Below are positions 35,096 to 44,968 of a stretch of 64,000 bases of DNA, one piece after another. The translations under genes were made by a program, and so were the position numbers. Where the stretch lies: contig NZ_VIGW01000004.1 in assembly GCF_007858435.1 (NCBI RefSeq), forward strand, positions 186,001-250,000. Direction: 5' to 3'. This DNA comes from Tsukamurella asaccharolytica. GTDB taxonomy: Bacteria; Actinomycetota; Actinomycetes; Mycobacteriales; Mycobacteriaceae. Under the pieces are notes generated by a model. That model saw only the letters and a list, made by a program, of their open reading frames with translations, did not search any database and had not been told where the DNA came from. The number at the start of each line of letters is the position of its first letter. Within the stretch, counting starts at the first letter, position 1.

Positions 35096-35198
35096 GACTG
35101 GCGGCGGGTGGCGGGCACTGGTGCCCAAGTCGAAGGTGACGCTCGCGTTGATCGCCCTGCTGGTGCTCCTCGTGGTCGCGTGGGCGCTGCTCCGCTGA
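35088..35198 (+). CDS. Very small membrane protein (~36 residues)
   Basis: GTG 35088 has GAAGGGA about 9 nt upstream and overlaps the stop of the previous gene by 8 nt. The product (VSETGGGWRALVPKSKVTLALIALLVLLVVAWALLR) is a positively charged N-terminus and one C-terminal membrane helix. ATG 35079 would add three residues but sits too close to the ribosome site. Possibly a membrane microprotein or a partner of the preceding protein. Confidence 0.5.
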   Translation: MSETGGGWRALVPKSKVTLALIALLVLLVVAWALLR

Positions 35199-35250
35199 CG
35201 ATTCTCCGTACGATTCTCGCCTGACCCTGTCCCGAGGAGAACGGCGAGAC

Positions 35251-36345
35251 GTGATTCGACCCAGCTTCCGCGGCCGTGCCCTGAGCATGGTCGCGCTCGC
35301 CCTGACCGTTCTCCTCACGGCGTGCGGCGGCGGCTCCACCGACGACCCGCACGGCGTCGACATCTCCAGCGGCGACAAGCGGGTGAACCTCGTCGCCTTC
35401 GCCGTGCCCAAGCCCGCCTTCGACGTGGCCATCCCGCTGTTCCGTGAGACCAATCCGGACGTGGGCTTCTCGCAGTCCTACGGCGCTTCCGGCGACCAGT
35501 CCCGCAAGGTCGCGCGGCACGTGCCCGCCGATGTCGTCAACCTGTCCGTCGCGCCCGACGTGACCCGCATCGTCAAGGCCGGTCTCATCGACAAGGACTG
35601 GGACAAGGCGTACCCGCGCAAGTCGGTGCCCTTCACCTCCCTCGTGGCCGTCGTGGTGCGGCCCGGCAATCCCAAGGGCATCCGTGACTGGGCGGACCTG
35701 CTCAAGCCCGGCGTCGAGGTGGTGACCCCGAATCCGGCGAGTTCCGGCTCGGCCAAGTGGAACTTGCTCGCGCCCTACGCCGCGCTGTCGAACGGCGGCC
35801 AGGAACCGGAGAAGGGTCTCGCCTTCGTCAAGGAGCTCATCCGCGATCACACGACGGTGAGTCCCGGGTCCGGCCGGGATGCGACCTCCGCGTTCGAATC
35901 GGGCCAGGGTGACGTGCTGCTCAGCTACGAGAGCGAGGCCGTTCTGTTGCAGCGGCAGAGCGAGCAGGACGGCAAGCCCAAGCCCGAGTACTTCATCCCG
36001 CCGCAGTCCTTCCGGATCGACCTGCCGGTGGCCGTCGTGAACACGGCTCAGTCGCTCGATGCCGCGAACCGCTTCGTCGGCTTCCTGTTCTCGCCCGAGG
36101 CGCAGCGCGCCATCCCGCGATCCGGCTTCCGGGCGAGCGACCCGGCGATCGCCGCCGAGACCGCGAACCTGTTCCCGGCGCAGCCGCAGCGACTGTGGAC
36201 CATCGACGAACTCGGCGCTGTCCTCGGGAAGGGGACCGGCGCGAAGAACGGCGGCAAGGACCTCACCGGGTGGCCGGCCGTCGACGCGGCCCTGTTCGGC
36301 GACAAGGGCGCGATCGCCGCCGTGTACAAGAGCGGCGGCAAGTGA
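35251..36345 (+). CDS. subI: Sulfate ABC transporter, substrate-binding lipoprotein
   Basis: The 364-residue protein starts with a lipoprotein signal (residues 1-25, lipobox LLTAC, Cys mature N-terminus), then a periplasmic-binding fold: LVAFAVPKPAFDVAIPLF, SYGASGDQSRKVARHVPADVVNLS, NPASSGSAKWNLLAPYAAL. These match the sulfate-binding proteins SubI/Sbp. It delivers sulfate to the CysTW permease, encoded immediately downstream (TGATG overlap). GTG 35251 lies 11 nt after a GAGGAGAAC ribosome site. Confidence 0.95.
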   Translation: MIRPSFRGRALSMVALALTVLLTACGGGSTDDPHGVDISSGDKRVNLVAFAVPKPAFDVAIPLFRETNPDVGFSQSYGASGDQSRKVARHVPADVVNLSVAPDVTRIVKAGLIDKDWDKAYPRKSVPFTSLVAVVVRPGNPKGIRDWADLLKPGVEVVTPNPASSGSAKWNLLAPYAALSNGGQEPEKGLAFVKELIRDHTTVSPGSGRDATSAFESGQGDVLLSYESEAVLLQRQSEQDGKPKPEYFIPPQSFRIDLPVAVVNTAQSLDAANRFVGFLFSPEAQRAIPRSGFRASDPAIAAETANLFPAQPQRLWTIDELGAVLGKGTGAKNGGKDLTGWPAVDAALFGDKGAIAAVYKSGGK

Positions 36346-37136
36346 TGCGAAGTTTCGTCAACCCGCTGCGCATCGGCATCGCCTGGCTGTGGATCTCGTT
36401 GATCGTGCTGCTGCCGATCGCGGCGATCACGACCAAGGCCTTCGACAACGGCTGGTCCGGCTTCTGGGACGCGCTGACGGCGAAGAACGCCGTCGCCACG
36501 CTGGTGATCACCGTGTGGGTCTCCCTGCTGGTGACCCTGATCAATGTGGTGATGGGCACGATCATCGCCTGGGTGCTGGTCCGCGACGACTTCCCCGGCA
36601 AGGGCGTGGTCAACGCTCTGATCGACCTGCCTTTCGCCCTGCCGACGATCGTCGCGTCGATCGTCCTGCTCTCGCTGTACGGGCCGGACAGTCCCGTGGG
36701 GCTGACGCTCAACGCGACCCAACCGGCGGTCGTCATCGCACTGGCTTTCGTCACGCTGCCCTTCGTGGTGCGGCAGGTGCAGCCGGTTCTCATCGAGCTC
36801 GACCGCGAGGTCGAGGAGGCCGCCGCCTCGCTGGGCGCGCCCAATCGGGTGATCACGGCGAAGATCATCATCCCCACGCTGCTGCCGGCGATCCTCTCCG
36901 GTGCCGGCCTCGCCTTCACCCGCGCGATCGGTGAGTTCGGATCGATCGTCCTGGTGGGCGGGAACATTCCCGGTGAGACACAGGTCGCCTCGCAGTACAT
37001 CCAGCAGCAGCTCGAGGTCGACAACCAGGTGGCCGCTTCCGCCGTGTCGGTCGCGCTGCTCGCGATCGCCTTCGTGCTGTTGGCGGTGATGCGGTTCGTC
37101 GGATCGAGGACCGCGAAGAGGGAGGAGCAGGAGTGA
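36345..37136 (+). CDS. cysT: Sulfate ABC transporter permease CysT
   Basis: This 263-residue inner-membrane permease has six helices and the EAA loop EVEEAAASLGAPNRVITAKIIIPTLLPA, followed by AFTRAIGEFGSIVLVGGN, typical of CysT/CysU. It pairs with CysW to form the channel for sulfate and thiosulfate. The ATG overlaps the subI stop by one base and its stop overlaps cysW by 4 nt. Confidence 0.95.
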   Translation: MRSFVNPLRIGIAWLWISLIVLLPIAAITTKAFDNGWSGFWDALTAKNAVATLVITVWVSLLVTLINVVMGTIIAWVLVRDDFPGKGVVNALIDLPFALPTIVASIVLLSLYGPDSPVGLTLNATQPAVVIALAFVTLPFVVRQVQPVLIELDREVEEAAASLGAPNRVITAKIIIPTLLPAILSGAGLAFTRAIGEFGSIVLVGGNIPGETQVASQYIQQQLEVDNQVAASAVSVALLAIAFVLLAVMRFVGSRTAKREEQE

Positions 37137-37951
37137 ATCTCTCGAGGAGGACCGTACTGGGCTTGCGGTCCATCGCGCTGCTGTACCTGCTGGTGTTGCT
37201 GGTGCTACCCATCAGCGTGATCCTGTACCGCTCGTTCGAGCGCGGGTTCGGCGAGTTCTGGGCCTGGATCACGACTCCCGCCGCGATCTCGGCGTTGCAG
37301 CTCTCGCTGCTCATCGTCGCGATCGTCGTGCCGCTCAACGTGATCTTCGGCGTGCTCGTCGCGCTCGCTCTCGCCCGCGGGAAGTTCCGCGGCAAGGCCG
37401 CGCTGCAGGCGGCGGTCGACCTACCCTTCGCGGTCTCGCCGGTCGTGGTGGGCGTCGCGCTGATCATGCTCTGGGGCGTGGGCGGATGGTTCGGCGGCAT
37501 CGAGTCGCTCGGCTTCCGGGTCATCTTCGGGCTGCCCGGTATGGTGCTCGCCACGCTCTTCGTGACCCTGCCCTTCGTGGTGCGCGAAGTGGAGCCGGTG
37601 CTCCACGAGATCGGGCAGGACCAGGAGCAAGCGGCCGCGACGCTCGGCGCGAGCCCCTGGCAGACCTTCTGGCGGATCACGCTGCCGGCCATCCGGTGGG
37701 GCCTGACCTACGGCGTGGTGCTGACCATCGCCCGCGCGCTGGGCGAGTACGGCGCCGTGCTCATGGTCTCGTCCAACTTTCCCGGCATATCGCAGACGCT
37801 CACCCTTCTGGTGAGCTCCCGCGACCACGACGACCACAACACCTTCGGGGCGTACGCCGCCGCGACACTGCTCATGCTGCTGGCGCTCATCACGCTGGTG
37901 GCGATGTCTCTGCTCGACGCGACCCGCAGGAGGAACCGCGATGACGATTAA
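37133..37951 (+). CDS. cysW: Sulfate ABC transporter permease CysW
   Basis: The 272-residue permease has six helices, the EAA loop [24 protein letters not shown] and [16 protein letters not shown]. These match CysW. GTG start overlaps cysT stop (GTGA) and its C-terminus overlaps cysA by 11 nt, so the four transporter genes are one translationally coupled operon. Confidence 0.95.
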   Translation: MNLSRRTVLGLRSIALLYLLVLLVLPISVILYRSFERGFGEFWAWITTPAAISALQLSLLIVAIVVPLNVIFGVLVALALARGKFRGKAALQAAVDLPFAVSPVVVGVALIMLWGVGGWFGGIESLGFRVIFGLPGMVLATLFVTLPFVVREVEPVLHEIGQDQEQAAATLGASPWQTFWRITLPAIRWGLTYGVVLTIARALGEYGAVLMVSSNFPGISQTLTLLVSSRDHDDHNTFGAYAAATLLMLLALITLVAMSLLDATRRRNRDDD

Positions 37952-38939
37952 CGTGGTGGGAGCCAACAAGCGCTACGGCGACTTCGCAGCCCTCGACGAT
38001 GTCTCCCTGGAGATCCCGGACGGCTCGCTGACCGCGTTGCTCGGTCCCTCGGGATCCGGCAAATCGACGCTGCTGCGCTCGATCGCCGGCCTCGACCGGC
38101 TCGATTCGGGCCTCGTCGAGATCAACGGCGTCGACGTCACCTACGCGACACCGCAGCGGCGCGACATCGGCTTCGTCTTCCAGCACTACGCCGCGTTCAA
38201 GCACATGAACGTGCGGGAGAACGTCGCGTTCGGGCTCAAGATCCGCAAGCGCCCCGCTGCCGAGGTGAAGGCCAAGGTCGACGGACTGCTCGAGGTCGTG
38301 GGACTCGCCGGCTTCCAGAACCGGTACCCGGCGCAGCTGTCCGGCGGCCAGCGGCAGCGCATGGCGTTGGCCCGCGCCCTCGCCGTCGACCCGCAGGTGC
38401 TGCTGCTCGACGAGCCCTTCGGCGCGCTCGACGCGAAGGTCCGCGATGAGCTGCGCTCCTGGCTCCGCCGACTGCACGACGAGGTGCACGTGACCACGGT
38501 GATCGTGACCCACGACCAGCAGGAGGCGCTCGACATCGCCGACCGGATCGCGGTGCTCAACAAGGGCCGGATCGAGCAGGTGGGTACGCCCGCGGACGTT
38601 TACGATCGCCCGGAGACCGAGTTCGTCATGTCGTTCCTCGGCTCGGTGGCGCGGCTCAACGGCGAGCTGGTGCGCCCGCACGACATCCGCGTCGGCCGTA
38701 CGCCAGAGCTGGCCCGCGCCGGTGAGCTCTCCTCCGAGCAGGCGGGCGTCCTGCGCGCCGAGGTCGAGCGCGTGGTCTACCTCGGCTTCGAGGTGCGCTT
38801 GGAGCTCAAGAACGCCGCGACAGGGGAGCGCTTCCAGGCGCAGATCACCCGTGGCGACGCCACCGCTCTGGACCTGTCCGAGGGCGACGATGTGTACGTG
38901 CGCGCCACCCATGTCCCGGAGATCGTCGCGCCGAAATGA
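37941..38939 (+). CDS. cysA: Sulfate ABC transporter ATP-binding protein
   Basis: The 332-residue ATPase shows Walker [10 protein letters not shown], the Q-loop FVFQHYAAF, signature [16 protein letters not shown], Walker [16 protein letters not shown] and H-loop [11 protein letters not shown]-terminal TOBE-like regulatory domain follows (about 240-332). It powers sulfate import through CysTW. Ends 27 nt before the Eis-like gene. Confidence 0.96.
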   Translation: MTINVVGANKRYGDFAALDDVSLEIPDGSLTALLGPSGSGKSTLLRSIAGLDRLDSGLVEINGVDVTYATPQRRDIGFVFQHYAAFKHMNVRENVAFGLKIRKRPAAEVKAKVDGLLEVVGLAGFQNRYPAQLSGGQRQRMALARALAVDPQVLLLDEPFGALDAKVRDELRSWLRRLHDEVHVTTVIVTHDQQEALDIADRIAVLNKGRIEQVGTPADVYDRPETEFVMSFLGSVARLNGELVRPHDIRVGRTPELARAGELSSEQAGVLRAEVERVVYLGFEVRLELKNAATGERFQAQITRGDATALDLSEGDDVYVRATHVPEIVAPK

Positions 38940-38966
38940 TGTGGTGGTGTCGGTAATGTTGCCGGC

Positions 38967-40208
38967 ATGACCGGTCCGAACGGCATCGACTTCCAGCGTG
39001 TCACCACTCAGGAGCAGCTCCTCGGCTTCCAGGAGTGCGCGACGATCGGCTTCCAGAGCCGGCTGCCCGACGCCGAGCAGTGGCTCGCAATGGTGTCGGC
39101 GCAGCTGGACTCGCTCGACTTCCGCGTCGCCGTCGACGGGGAGCGGACCGTCGGGACGTTCCTCTCCTTCGATCAGGAGCTGACCGCCGTCGGCGGCGCG
39201 ACGGTGCCCGTCCGCGCGGTGTCCGCCGTCACGGTTCTGCCGACGCACCGTCGCCGCGGCATCCTCGGTACCCATATGCGGGGCTGCCTCGACGACGCGC
39301 GCGCAGCCGGCCACGCCGCCGCCACCCTCATCGCCGCCGAGCATGCGATCTACGGCCGCTACGGCTTCGGGCAGAGCACCGAGTCCGTTGACGTCCGGAT
39401 CGCCGTGGACCGCGGCCGGTTACCGCAGCCGCCTGTCGACGAGGTGCGGTTCGCCGGGGGCGAGGACTATCTCGTCGCGTCGATCCGGATCCGCGAGCAG
39501 CTCGGTTTCCCTGGCCGGGTGTCGAAGCTCGATGTCGAGATGCGCCGCACGGCGGGGCTCGTCAGTGGCGGGGACCCCGACGAGACGCGGCGTGTGGTGC
39601 TGCGCCGCGACGGCGACGTGGCGGGGGTCCTGGCCTACACGATCGCGCTGAAGTGGACCGATGGCCGTCCCGATTCCACGCTCAAGGTCACCGAGCTGCT
39701 GGGCGTCGACGCTGCTGCTGAGAGGGACCTGTGGTCGTTCGCCATGAGCATCGACTGGGTGCGGTGGGTCGAGGCCGCGCAGCGGCCGCTCGACGACATC
39801 GTGACGACCGTCCCCGCCGACCCGCGCACGGTCCAGGTCGCCAACCGCACCGACTTCCTCTGGATCCGGCCCCTCGACGTGCCCGCGCTGTTCGCCGCGC
39901 GCACCTACGCCGCGCCGGGCCGGCTCGTGCTGGACATCACCGACCCCGGATTCGCCGGTGCTCCCGGTCCCGCGTACGGGCGGTTCCTGATCTCCACCGA
40001 CGGCGGAGCGGGCACCTGCACACCCACCGACGAGCCCGCGGATCTCGCGCTCGACGTGACCGACCTCGGCCGGCTGTGGCTCTCCGACGAGCCGGTGGCG
40101 CGCCGCGTCGCCGTCGGGTCGGTCCGCGAGCTCTCCGACGGTGCCGCGGCCCGCGCCGACCTCATGCTGTTCAGCCCGCGCCGGGCGTGGGGCGTCGAGT
40201 TGTTCTGA
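38967..40208 (+). CDS. eis: Eis-family GNAT N-acetyltransferase
   Basis: The 413-residue protein has the Eis layout: an N-terminal GNAT domain with acetyl-CoA motif VSAVTVLPTHRRRGILGTHM, a catalytic Tyr in HAIYGRYGFG, a second GNAT-like domain and a C-terminal sterol-carrier-like domain ending ...GVELF. The terminal Phe carboxylate is the catalytic base position in Eis. In M. tuberculosis Eis (Rv2416c) acetylates aminoglycosides and host proteins and sits beside degV. Here it is 38 kb from degV, after cysA. It likely acetylates several amines of polyamine or drug type. Confidence 0.85.
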   Translation: MTGPNGIDFQRVTTQEQLLGFQECATIGFQSRLPDAEQWLAMVSAQLDSLDFRVAVDGERTVGTFLSFDQELTAVGGATVPVRAVSAVTVLPTHRRRGILGTHMRGCLDDARAAGHAAATLIAAEHAIYGRYGFGQSTESVDVRIAVDRGRLPQPPVDEVRFAGGEDYLVASIRIREQLGFPGRVSKLDVEMRRTAGLVSGGDPDETRRVVLRRDGDVAGVLAYTIALKWTDGRPDSTLKVTELLGVDAAAERDLWSFAMSIDWVRWVEAAQRPLDDIVTTVPADPRTVQVANRTDFLWIRPLDVPALFAARTYAAPGRLVLDITDPGFAGAPGPAYGRFLISTDGGAGTCTPTDEPADLALDVTDLGRLWLSDEPVARRVAVGSVRELSDGAAARADLMLFSPRRAWGVELF

Positions 40209-40230
40209 CGCGGGCGGACCGTCGAACTGC

Positions 40231-41508
40231 TCAGACCAGGTGGGCCAGGGCGTCTCCGACCAGGCCCGCCGCGAGCGTGTTGCCGCCGGCGGGGTCGATG
40301 AGCAGGAACGAGCCCATCTCCCGGTTCTTGTCGTAGTCGTCGGCGACGATGGGCTCCGCGGTCTGGATCGAGATGCGGCCGATCTGGTTCAGCTCCAGCG
40401 TGGTGCCCTCGCCGATGGTGAGGTTCTGCTCGTCGAAGACGGCGTCCAGCCCGCCGACGATGGCCTGCGTGGTCTTGGTGCCGTGCTTGAGCAGCAGGCG
40501 GGCGCCGACGCGCAGCGGCTTCTCTGCCAGCCAGCACACCGTCGCCTCGAACTGCTGGCGAGGCTCGGGGGCATCGGCGGCGGAGACGATCACGTCGCCG
40601 CGCGAGACGTCGACGTCGTCGGCGAGGATCACCGTGACCGAGCGGCCCGTGTGGGCGGAGTCGAGCGGACCGTCGGCCGTGTCGATGCGCTCGACGCGGC
40701 TGCGCGTGCCCGCGGGGAGGACGAGGACCTCGTCGCCCACGTCGACGGTGCCGGCGGCCACCTGTCCCGCGTACCCGCGGTAATCGGGGTGTTCGGGGGT
40801 GCGGGGCCGGATCACGTACTGCACCGGGAAGCGGAAGCCGATCGGCGTCGTGTCGGGATCCGTCGGGATCGACTCGAGGTGCTCGATGAGCGACGGGCCG
40901 TCGTAGTACGGCGTCCGGTCCGAGCGCGAGGCGACGTTGTCGCCGTGCAGCGCCGAGACGGGGATCGCGTGCACGGCCTCGTCGGCCCAGCCCAGCGAAC
41001 CGGTGAGGGCGCGGAACTCGGCGGAGATCTCCTGGAAGACCGCCGCGGGGTCCTCGACCAGGTCGATCTTGTTCACCGCGAGTACGAGGCGCGGCACGCC
41101 CAGGAGCGACAGCACCGCGGCGTGGCGGCGGGTCTGTTCGATGACGCCCTTGCGCGCGTCGGTCAGCAGGATCACGACCTGGGCCGTCGACGCGCCGGAC
41201 ACCGTGTTCCGGGTGTACTGCACGTGACCCGGGGTGTCGGCGAGGATGAACGATCGGTTGGGCGTCGCGAAGTACCGGTAGGCCACGTCGATGGTGATGC
41301 CCTGCTCGCGCTCGGCGCGCAGACCGTCGACGAGGAGCGAGAGGTCCGGGGTGTCGAGGCCCTTGTCGACCGAGGCGCGGGTGACGGCGTCGATCTGGTC
41401 GGCGAGCACCGACTTCGTGTCGTAGAGCAGCCGACCCACGAGGGTGGACTTGCCGTCGTCGACGGAGCCGGCCGTGGCGAGGCGCAGAAGCGCGGGGGCG
41501 GTGCTCAT
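40231..41508 (-). CDS. cysN: Sulfate adenylyltransferase subunit 1 (GTPase)
   Basis: The 425-residue GTPase carries G1 AGSVDDGKSTLVGRLLYD, switch motif EREQGITIDVAYRYF, DTPGHVQY and NKIDLV, followed by two beta-barrel domains. CysN uses GTP hydrolysis to drive APS formation by CysD. The length stops short of an APS kinase domain: no CysC fusion as found in mycobacterial CysNC, consistent with direct use of APS by CysH. Starts one base inside the cysD stop. Confidence 0.95.
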   Translation of the reverse strand: MSTAPALLRLATAGSVDDGKSTLVGRLLYDTKSVLADQIDAVTRASVDKGLDTPDLSLLVDGLRAEREQGITIDVAYRYFATPNRSFILADTPGHVQYTRNTVSGASTAQVVILLTDARKGVIEQTRRHAAVLSLLGVPRLVLAVNKIDLVEDPAAVFQEISAEFRALTGSLGWADEAVHAIPVSALHGDNVASRSDRTPYYDGPSLIEHLESIPTDPDTTPIGFRFPVQYVIRPRTPEHPDYRGYAGQVAAGTVDVGDEVLVLPAGTRSRVERIDTADGPLDSAHTGRSVTVILADDVDVSRGDVIVSAADAPEPRQQFEATVCWLAEKPLRVGARLLLKHGTKTTQAIVGGLDAVFDEQNLTIGEGTTLELNQIGRISIQTAEPIVADDYDKNREMGSFLLIDPAGGNTLAAGLVGDALAHLV

Positions 41509-42449
41509 CAGAAGTAGCCCTCCTTCTTACGGTCCTCCATGGCTGCCTCCGAGACGCGATCGTCGCCACGGGTGGCGCCGCGCTCGGTGAGCCGCGACGC
41601 GGCGACCTCGGCCATGATCTGCTCGTTGTTCGACGCGGTGGACTCGATCGCACCGGTGGTGGAACCGTCGCCCACGGTGCGGTAGCGCACCGACAGGGTC
41701 TGCACCTGCTCGCCCTCGCGCGGGCCGCCCCACACGCCCGAGGTCATCAGCATCCCGTCGCGGACGTAGACCTCCCGCTCGTGCGCGTAGTAGATCGAGG
41801 CCAGCTCGATGTCCTCGCGGGCGATGTAGCGCCAGATGTCGAGCTCGGTGAAGTTGCTGATCGGGAAGACGCGCACGTGCTCGCCCGGCGCGTGCCGGCC
41901 GTTGTACAGGTTCCACAGCTCGGGCCGCTGCCGTTTCGGGTCCCACTGGCCGAAGGCGTTGCGCAGCGAGAAGATCCGCTCCTTGGCGCGGGCCCGCTCC
42001 TCGTCGCGGCGGCCGCCGCCGAAGACGGCGTCGAACCGGTTCTCGGCGATGGCGTCCAGCAGCGGCACCGTCTGCAGCGGGTTGCGGATGCCGTCGGCCC
42101 GCTCCTCGAGGCGGCCGTCGGCGAGGTAGTCCTCGACCTTGGCCACGTGCAGGCGCAGGTTGTACTTCTCGACCATTCGGTCCCGGAAGTCGAGCACCTC
42201 GGGCAGGTTGTGGCCGGTGTCCACGTGCAGCAATGCGAAGGGGAGCGGCGCCGGCCAGAAGGCCTTCACCGCGAGGTGCAGCAACACCGTCGAATCCTTG
42301 CCGCCCGAGAACAGGATCACGGGCCGCTCGAACTCGCCCGCGACCTCGCGGAAGATGTGGATGGCCTCGGACTCGAGCGCGTCGAGCGTGCCGAATTCGG
42401 TGGGATCGGGCGCGGCGATGATGGGCTCCGTGGGCTCTGTGATCGTCAT
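41508..42449 (-). CDS. cysD: Sulfate adenylyltransferase subunit 2
   Basis: The 313-residue protein belongs to the PP-loop ATP pyrophosphatase family: VILFSGGKDSTVLLHLA (PP-loop), LLHVDTGHNLPEVLDFRD, FGGGRRDEERARAKER, and a C-terminal sulfate-binding KKEGYF tail. It makes APS from ATP and sulfate with CysN. ATG 42449 overlaps the cysH stop (ATGA). Convergent with eis through cysN. Confidence 0.96.
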   Translation of the reverse strand: MTITEPTEPIIAAPDPTEFGTLDALESEAIHIFREVAGEFERPVILFSGGKDSTVLLHLAVKAFWPAPLPFALLHVDTGHNLPEVLDFRDRMVEKYNLRLHVAKVEDYLADGRLEERADGIRNPLQTVPLLDAIAENRFDAVFGGGRRDEERARAKERIFSLRNAFGQWDPKRQRPELWNLYNGRHAPGEHVRVFPISNFTELDIWRYIAREDIELASIYYAHEREVYVRDGMLMTSGVWGGPREGEQVQTLSVRYRTVGDGSTTGAIESTASNNEQIMAEVAASRLTERGATRGDDRVSEAAMEDRKKEGYF

Positions 42450-43192
42450 GAGGCGTGCAGTCCGCATTCTGTCTTGGTCGAACCGGCCCAGCGGCCGCTT
42501 CGAGGATCGGAACCCGGGGCGGGCTTGTTCGTGCAGGGCTGGCAGCCGATGGACGGGTAGCCCTCGTCGACCAGCGGATTCACGAGGATGCCGTTCTCCT
42601 CGATGAACCGCTGCATCTGCTCGTCGGACCAGTCGACGATGGGGTTGATCTTCAGCAGCCCGAAGCCCTCGTCGAAGGAGATGAACGGGGCGCGCGCGCG
42701 GGTGGGCGACTCGACCCGGCGGATACCGGTGACCCAGGCGCTGTAGCTCGACAGGGTCTCCCGCAGCGGTACGACCTTGCGCAGGTTGCAGCACTGCGCC
42801 GGGTCGGAAGCGAAGAGGTTCTCACCGACGGTCGCGTCCTGCTCGCCGACGCTCTGCGCGGGCGTCACGTTGAGCAGTTCGACCTCGTAGATCGCCTCCA
42901 CCGCGTCGCGCATACCGATGGTTTCGGCGAAGTGGTAGCCGGTGTCGAGGAAGAGCACCTTGGGCCGGTCCTGCACCTGCTTGGCGAGGTGCACCAGCAC
43001 CCCGTCCTGCATGTTGGACGCGACGACGAAGTCCTCGCCGAAGGTGTCCAGCGTCCACCGCAGCAGGGTCAGCGGGTCGGCGCCCTCCAACTCCTTCGAC
43101 GCGCGCTTCGCAAGGGCGCGGAGGTCGTCCGCGTCACGTCCGGTCAGGGGCTTCGACGGAGACTCCGTCGCCACGTCCGCTCGTGCCGTCAT
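42446..43192 (-). CDS. cysH: APS reductase (iron-sulfur type)
   Basis: The 248-residue enzyme reduces APS to sulfite with thioredoxin. The Cys134-Cys135 pair (AQCCNLRKV) and Cys217/Cys220 (GCQPC) bind the [4Fe-4S] cluster that distinguishes APS from PAPS reductases. The catalytic Cys243 is in ECGLH. This agrees with the missing APS kinase in cysN. ATG 43192 overlaps the stop of the sulfite reductase gene. Confidence 0.96.
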   Translation of the reverse strand: MTARADVATESPSKPLTGRDADDLRALAKRASKELEGADPLTLLRWTLDTFGEDFVVASNMQDGVLVHLAKQVQDRPKVLFLDTGYHFAETIGMRDAVEAIYEVELLNVTPAQSVGEQDATVGENLFASDPAQCCNLRKVVPLRETLSSYSAWVTGIRRVESPTRARAPFISFDEGFGLLKINPIVDWSDEQMQRFIEENGILVNPLVDEGYPSIGCQPCTNKPAPGSDPRSGRWAGSTKTECGLHAS

Positions 43193-44913
43193 CGCAGGTC
43201 CTCTTCCGCGGCGCGAAGCGTCCACTGCGCGAAGCGCTCGTCGCCTTCGCGCTGCGATACGAAGTTCCGCACCACTCGCTCGATGTAGTCCCCGAGCTCC
43301 GTCGACAGCACCTTGTGCTGGCGCAGCTTGCGGCCGAACCCGCTGTCGAGCCCGAGGCTTCCACCAAGGTGAACCTGGAAGCCCTCGACATGATTCCCCT
43401 CGTGGTCGTCGACGAGCTGGCCCTTGAAGCCGATGTCGGCGATCTGGGAGCGGCCGCACGAGTTGGGACAGCCGTTGATGTTCACCGTGATGGGCACGTC
43501 CAGCTGGGCGTTGAGGTCGGCGAGCCGCTGCTCCAGGTCGGGCACGAGCACCTGCGAGCGCTTGCGGGTCTCCACGAAGGAGAGCTTGCAGAACTCGATG
43601 CCGCTGCACGCGATGAGGTTGCGGCGCCAGATCGAGGGGCGACCCTGCAGGCCGAGCGGGGCCAGCTCGTCGATCAGCGAATCGACCTGGTCGTCGGGGA
43701 CGTCGAGGATGATCAACTTCTGGTACGGGGTGAACGAGGCGCGGTCCGAGCCCACCCTGTCCATGGCGTCCGCCACCCGGCTCAGCGTCGTGCCCGAGAC
43801 GCGGCCGGCGATGGGGGAGAAGCCGACGGCGTTCAGTCCGTTGCGCAGCTTCTGCACGCCGATGTGGTCGATGGGTCGCTCCGGCTGCTCGGGCGCGGGA
43901 CCGTCGATGAGCTTGCGGCCGAGGTACTCCGTTTCGAGAACTTCACGGAATTTCTCCACCCCCCAGTCCTTGACCAGGAACTTCAGCCGCGCCTTCGAGC
44001 GGAGGCGCCGGTAGCCGTAGTCGCGGAAGATCGAGACCACGCCCTCCCAGACGTCGGGCACCTCGTCGAGCGGGATCCACGCGCCCACGCGCTGCGCGAG
44101 CATCGGGTTCGTCGACAGGCCGCCGCCGACCCACAGGTCCAGGCCGGGGCCGTGCTCGGGGTGCACGACGCCGACGAAGGCCACGTCGTTGATCTCGTGG
44201 ACCACGTCCTGCTGGCCCGAGATGGCGGTCTTGAACTTGCGCGGCAGGTTCGAGTACTTCGGGTCGCCGATGTAGCGGCGCACGATCTCGTCGATCGCGG
44301 GCGAAGGGTCGAGGATCTCGTCGAAGGACTCGCCGGCGAGCGGCGAGCCGAGCACCACGCGGGGGCAGTCGCCGCAGGCCTCGGTGGTCTTCAGCCCGAC
44401 CGCCTCGAGACGCTTCCAGATCTCCGGGACGTTCTCGATCTCGATCCAGTGGAACTGCACGTTCTCGCGGTCCGAGATGTCGGCGGTGTCGCGCCCGAAC
44501 TCGGTGGAGAGCTCGCCGAGGGTGCGCACCTGCGCGGCGTCGAGCTTCCCGGCGTCGCACCGCACCCGCATCATGAAGTACGGGGCCTCCAGCAGGTCGA
44601 TGTTCTCGTCGCCCGTGTACGTGCCGTCGTAGCCCTGCTCACGCTGCGTGTACAGGCCCCACCAGCGCATCCGGCCGCGCAGGTCGGCCTTGTCGATCGA
44701 GTCGAAGCCCTCCTTCGAGTAGATGTTCTCGATCCGGGCGCGCACATTGAGCGGGTTGTCGTCGCGCTTGGTCTGCTCGTTGGGGTTGAGCGGCGTGCGG
44801 TACCCCAGCTTCCACTGGCCCTCCGACTTGCGCTTGACCGGGCGCGTACGCGCGGGCCGGGTCGGGGCGGCCGCAGCGGAGGAGGGGACAGGTGCGCCGG
44901 CGATCGACGTCAT
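43189..44913 (-). CDS. sir: Ferredoxin-dependent sulfite reductase
   Basis: The 574-residue enzyme (SirA/NirA type, Rv2391) has two ferredoxin-like halves. The siroheme/[4Fe-4S] Cys ligands are in LIACSGIEFCKLSF and INGCPNSCGR. It reduces sulfite to sulfide with six electrons from ferredoxin. The start ATG 44913 has AGGAG 9 nt upstream. The neighbours cysH-cysD-cysN overlap it, so the operon makes sulfide from sulfate, and a leader peptide precedes it. Nitrite reductase activity cannot be excluded by family alone, but context favours sulfite. Confidence 0.95.
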   Translation of the reverse strand: MTSIAGAPVPSSAAAAPTRPARTRPVKRKSEGQWKLGYRTPLNPNEQTKRDDNPLNVRARIENIYSKEGFDSIDKADLRGRMRWWGLYTQREQGYDGTYTGDENIDLLEAPYFMMRVRCDAGKLDAAQVRTLGELSTEFGRDTADISDRENVQFHWIEIENVPEIWKRLEAVGLKTTEACGDCPRVVLGSPLAGESFDEILDPSPAIDEIVRRYIGDPKYSNLPRKFKTAISGQQDVVHEINDVAFVGVVHPEHGPGLDLWVGGGLSTNPMLAQRVGAWIPLDEVPDVWEGVVSIFRDYGYRRLRSKARLKFLVKDWGVEKFREVLETEYLGRKLIDGPAPEQPERPIDHIGVQKLRNGLNAVGFSPIAGRVSGTTLSRVADAMDRVGSDRASFTPYQKLIILDVPDDQVDSLIDELAPLGLQGRPSIWRRNLIACSGIEFCKLSFVETRKRSQVLVPDLEQRLADLNAQLDVPITVNINGCPNSCGRSQIADIGFKGQLVDDHEGNHVEGFQVHLGGSLGLDSGFGRKLRQHKVLSTELGDYIERVVRNFVSQREGDERFAQWTLRAAEEDLR

Positions 44914-44968
44914 GGAGACTCCTGAGATTCATGGGATGGCGCGCCGGGCTGGTGGCGCTTCCGGGGCT

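Noticed and set aside
40231-41508. CysNC fusion with APS kinase
   Set aside because: The frame ends after the second beta-barrel domain; no second P-loop is present.
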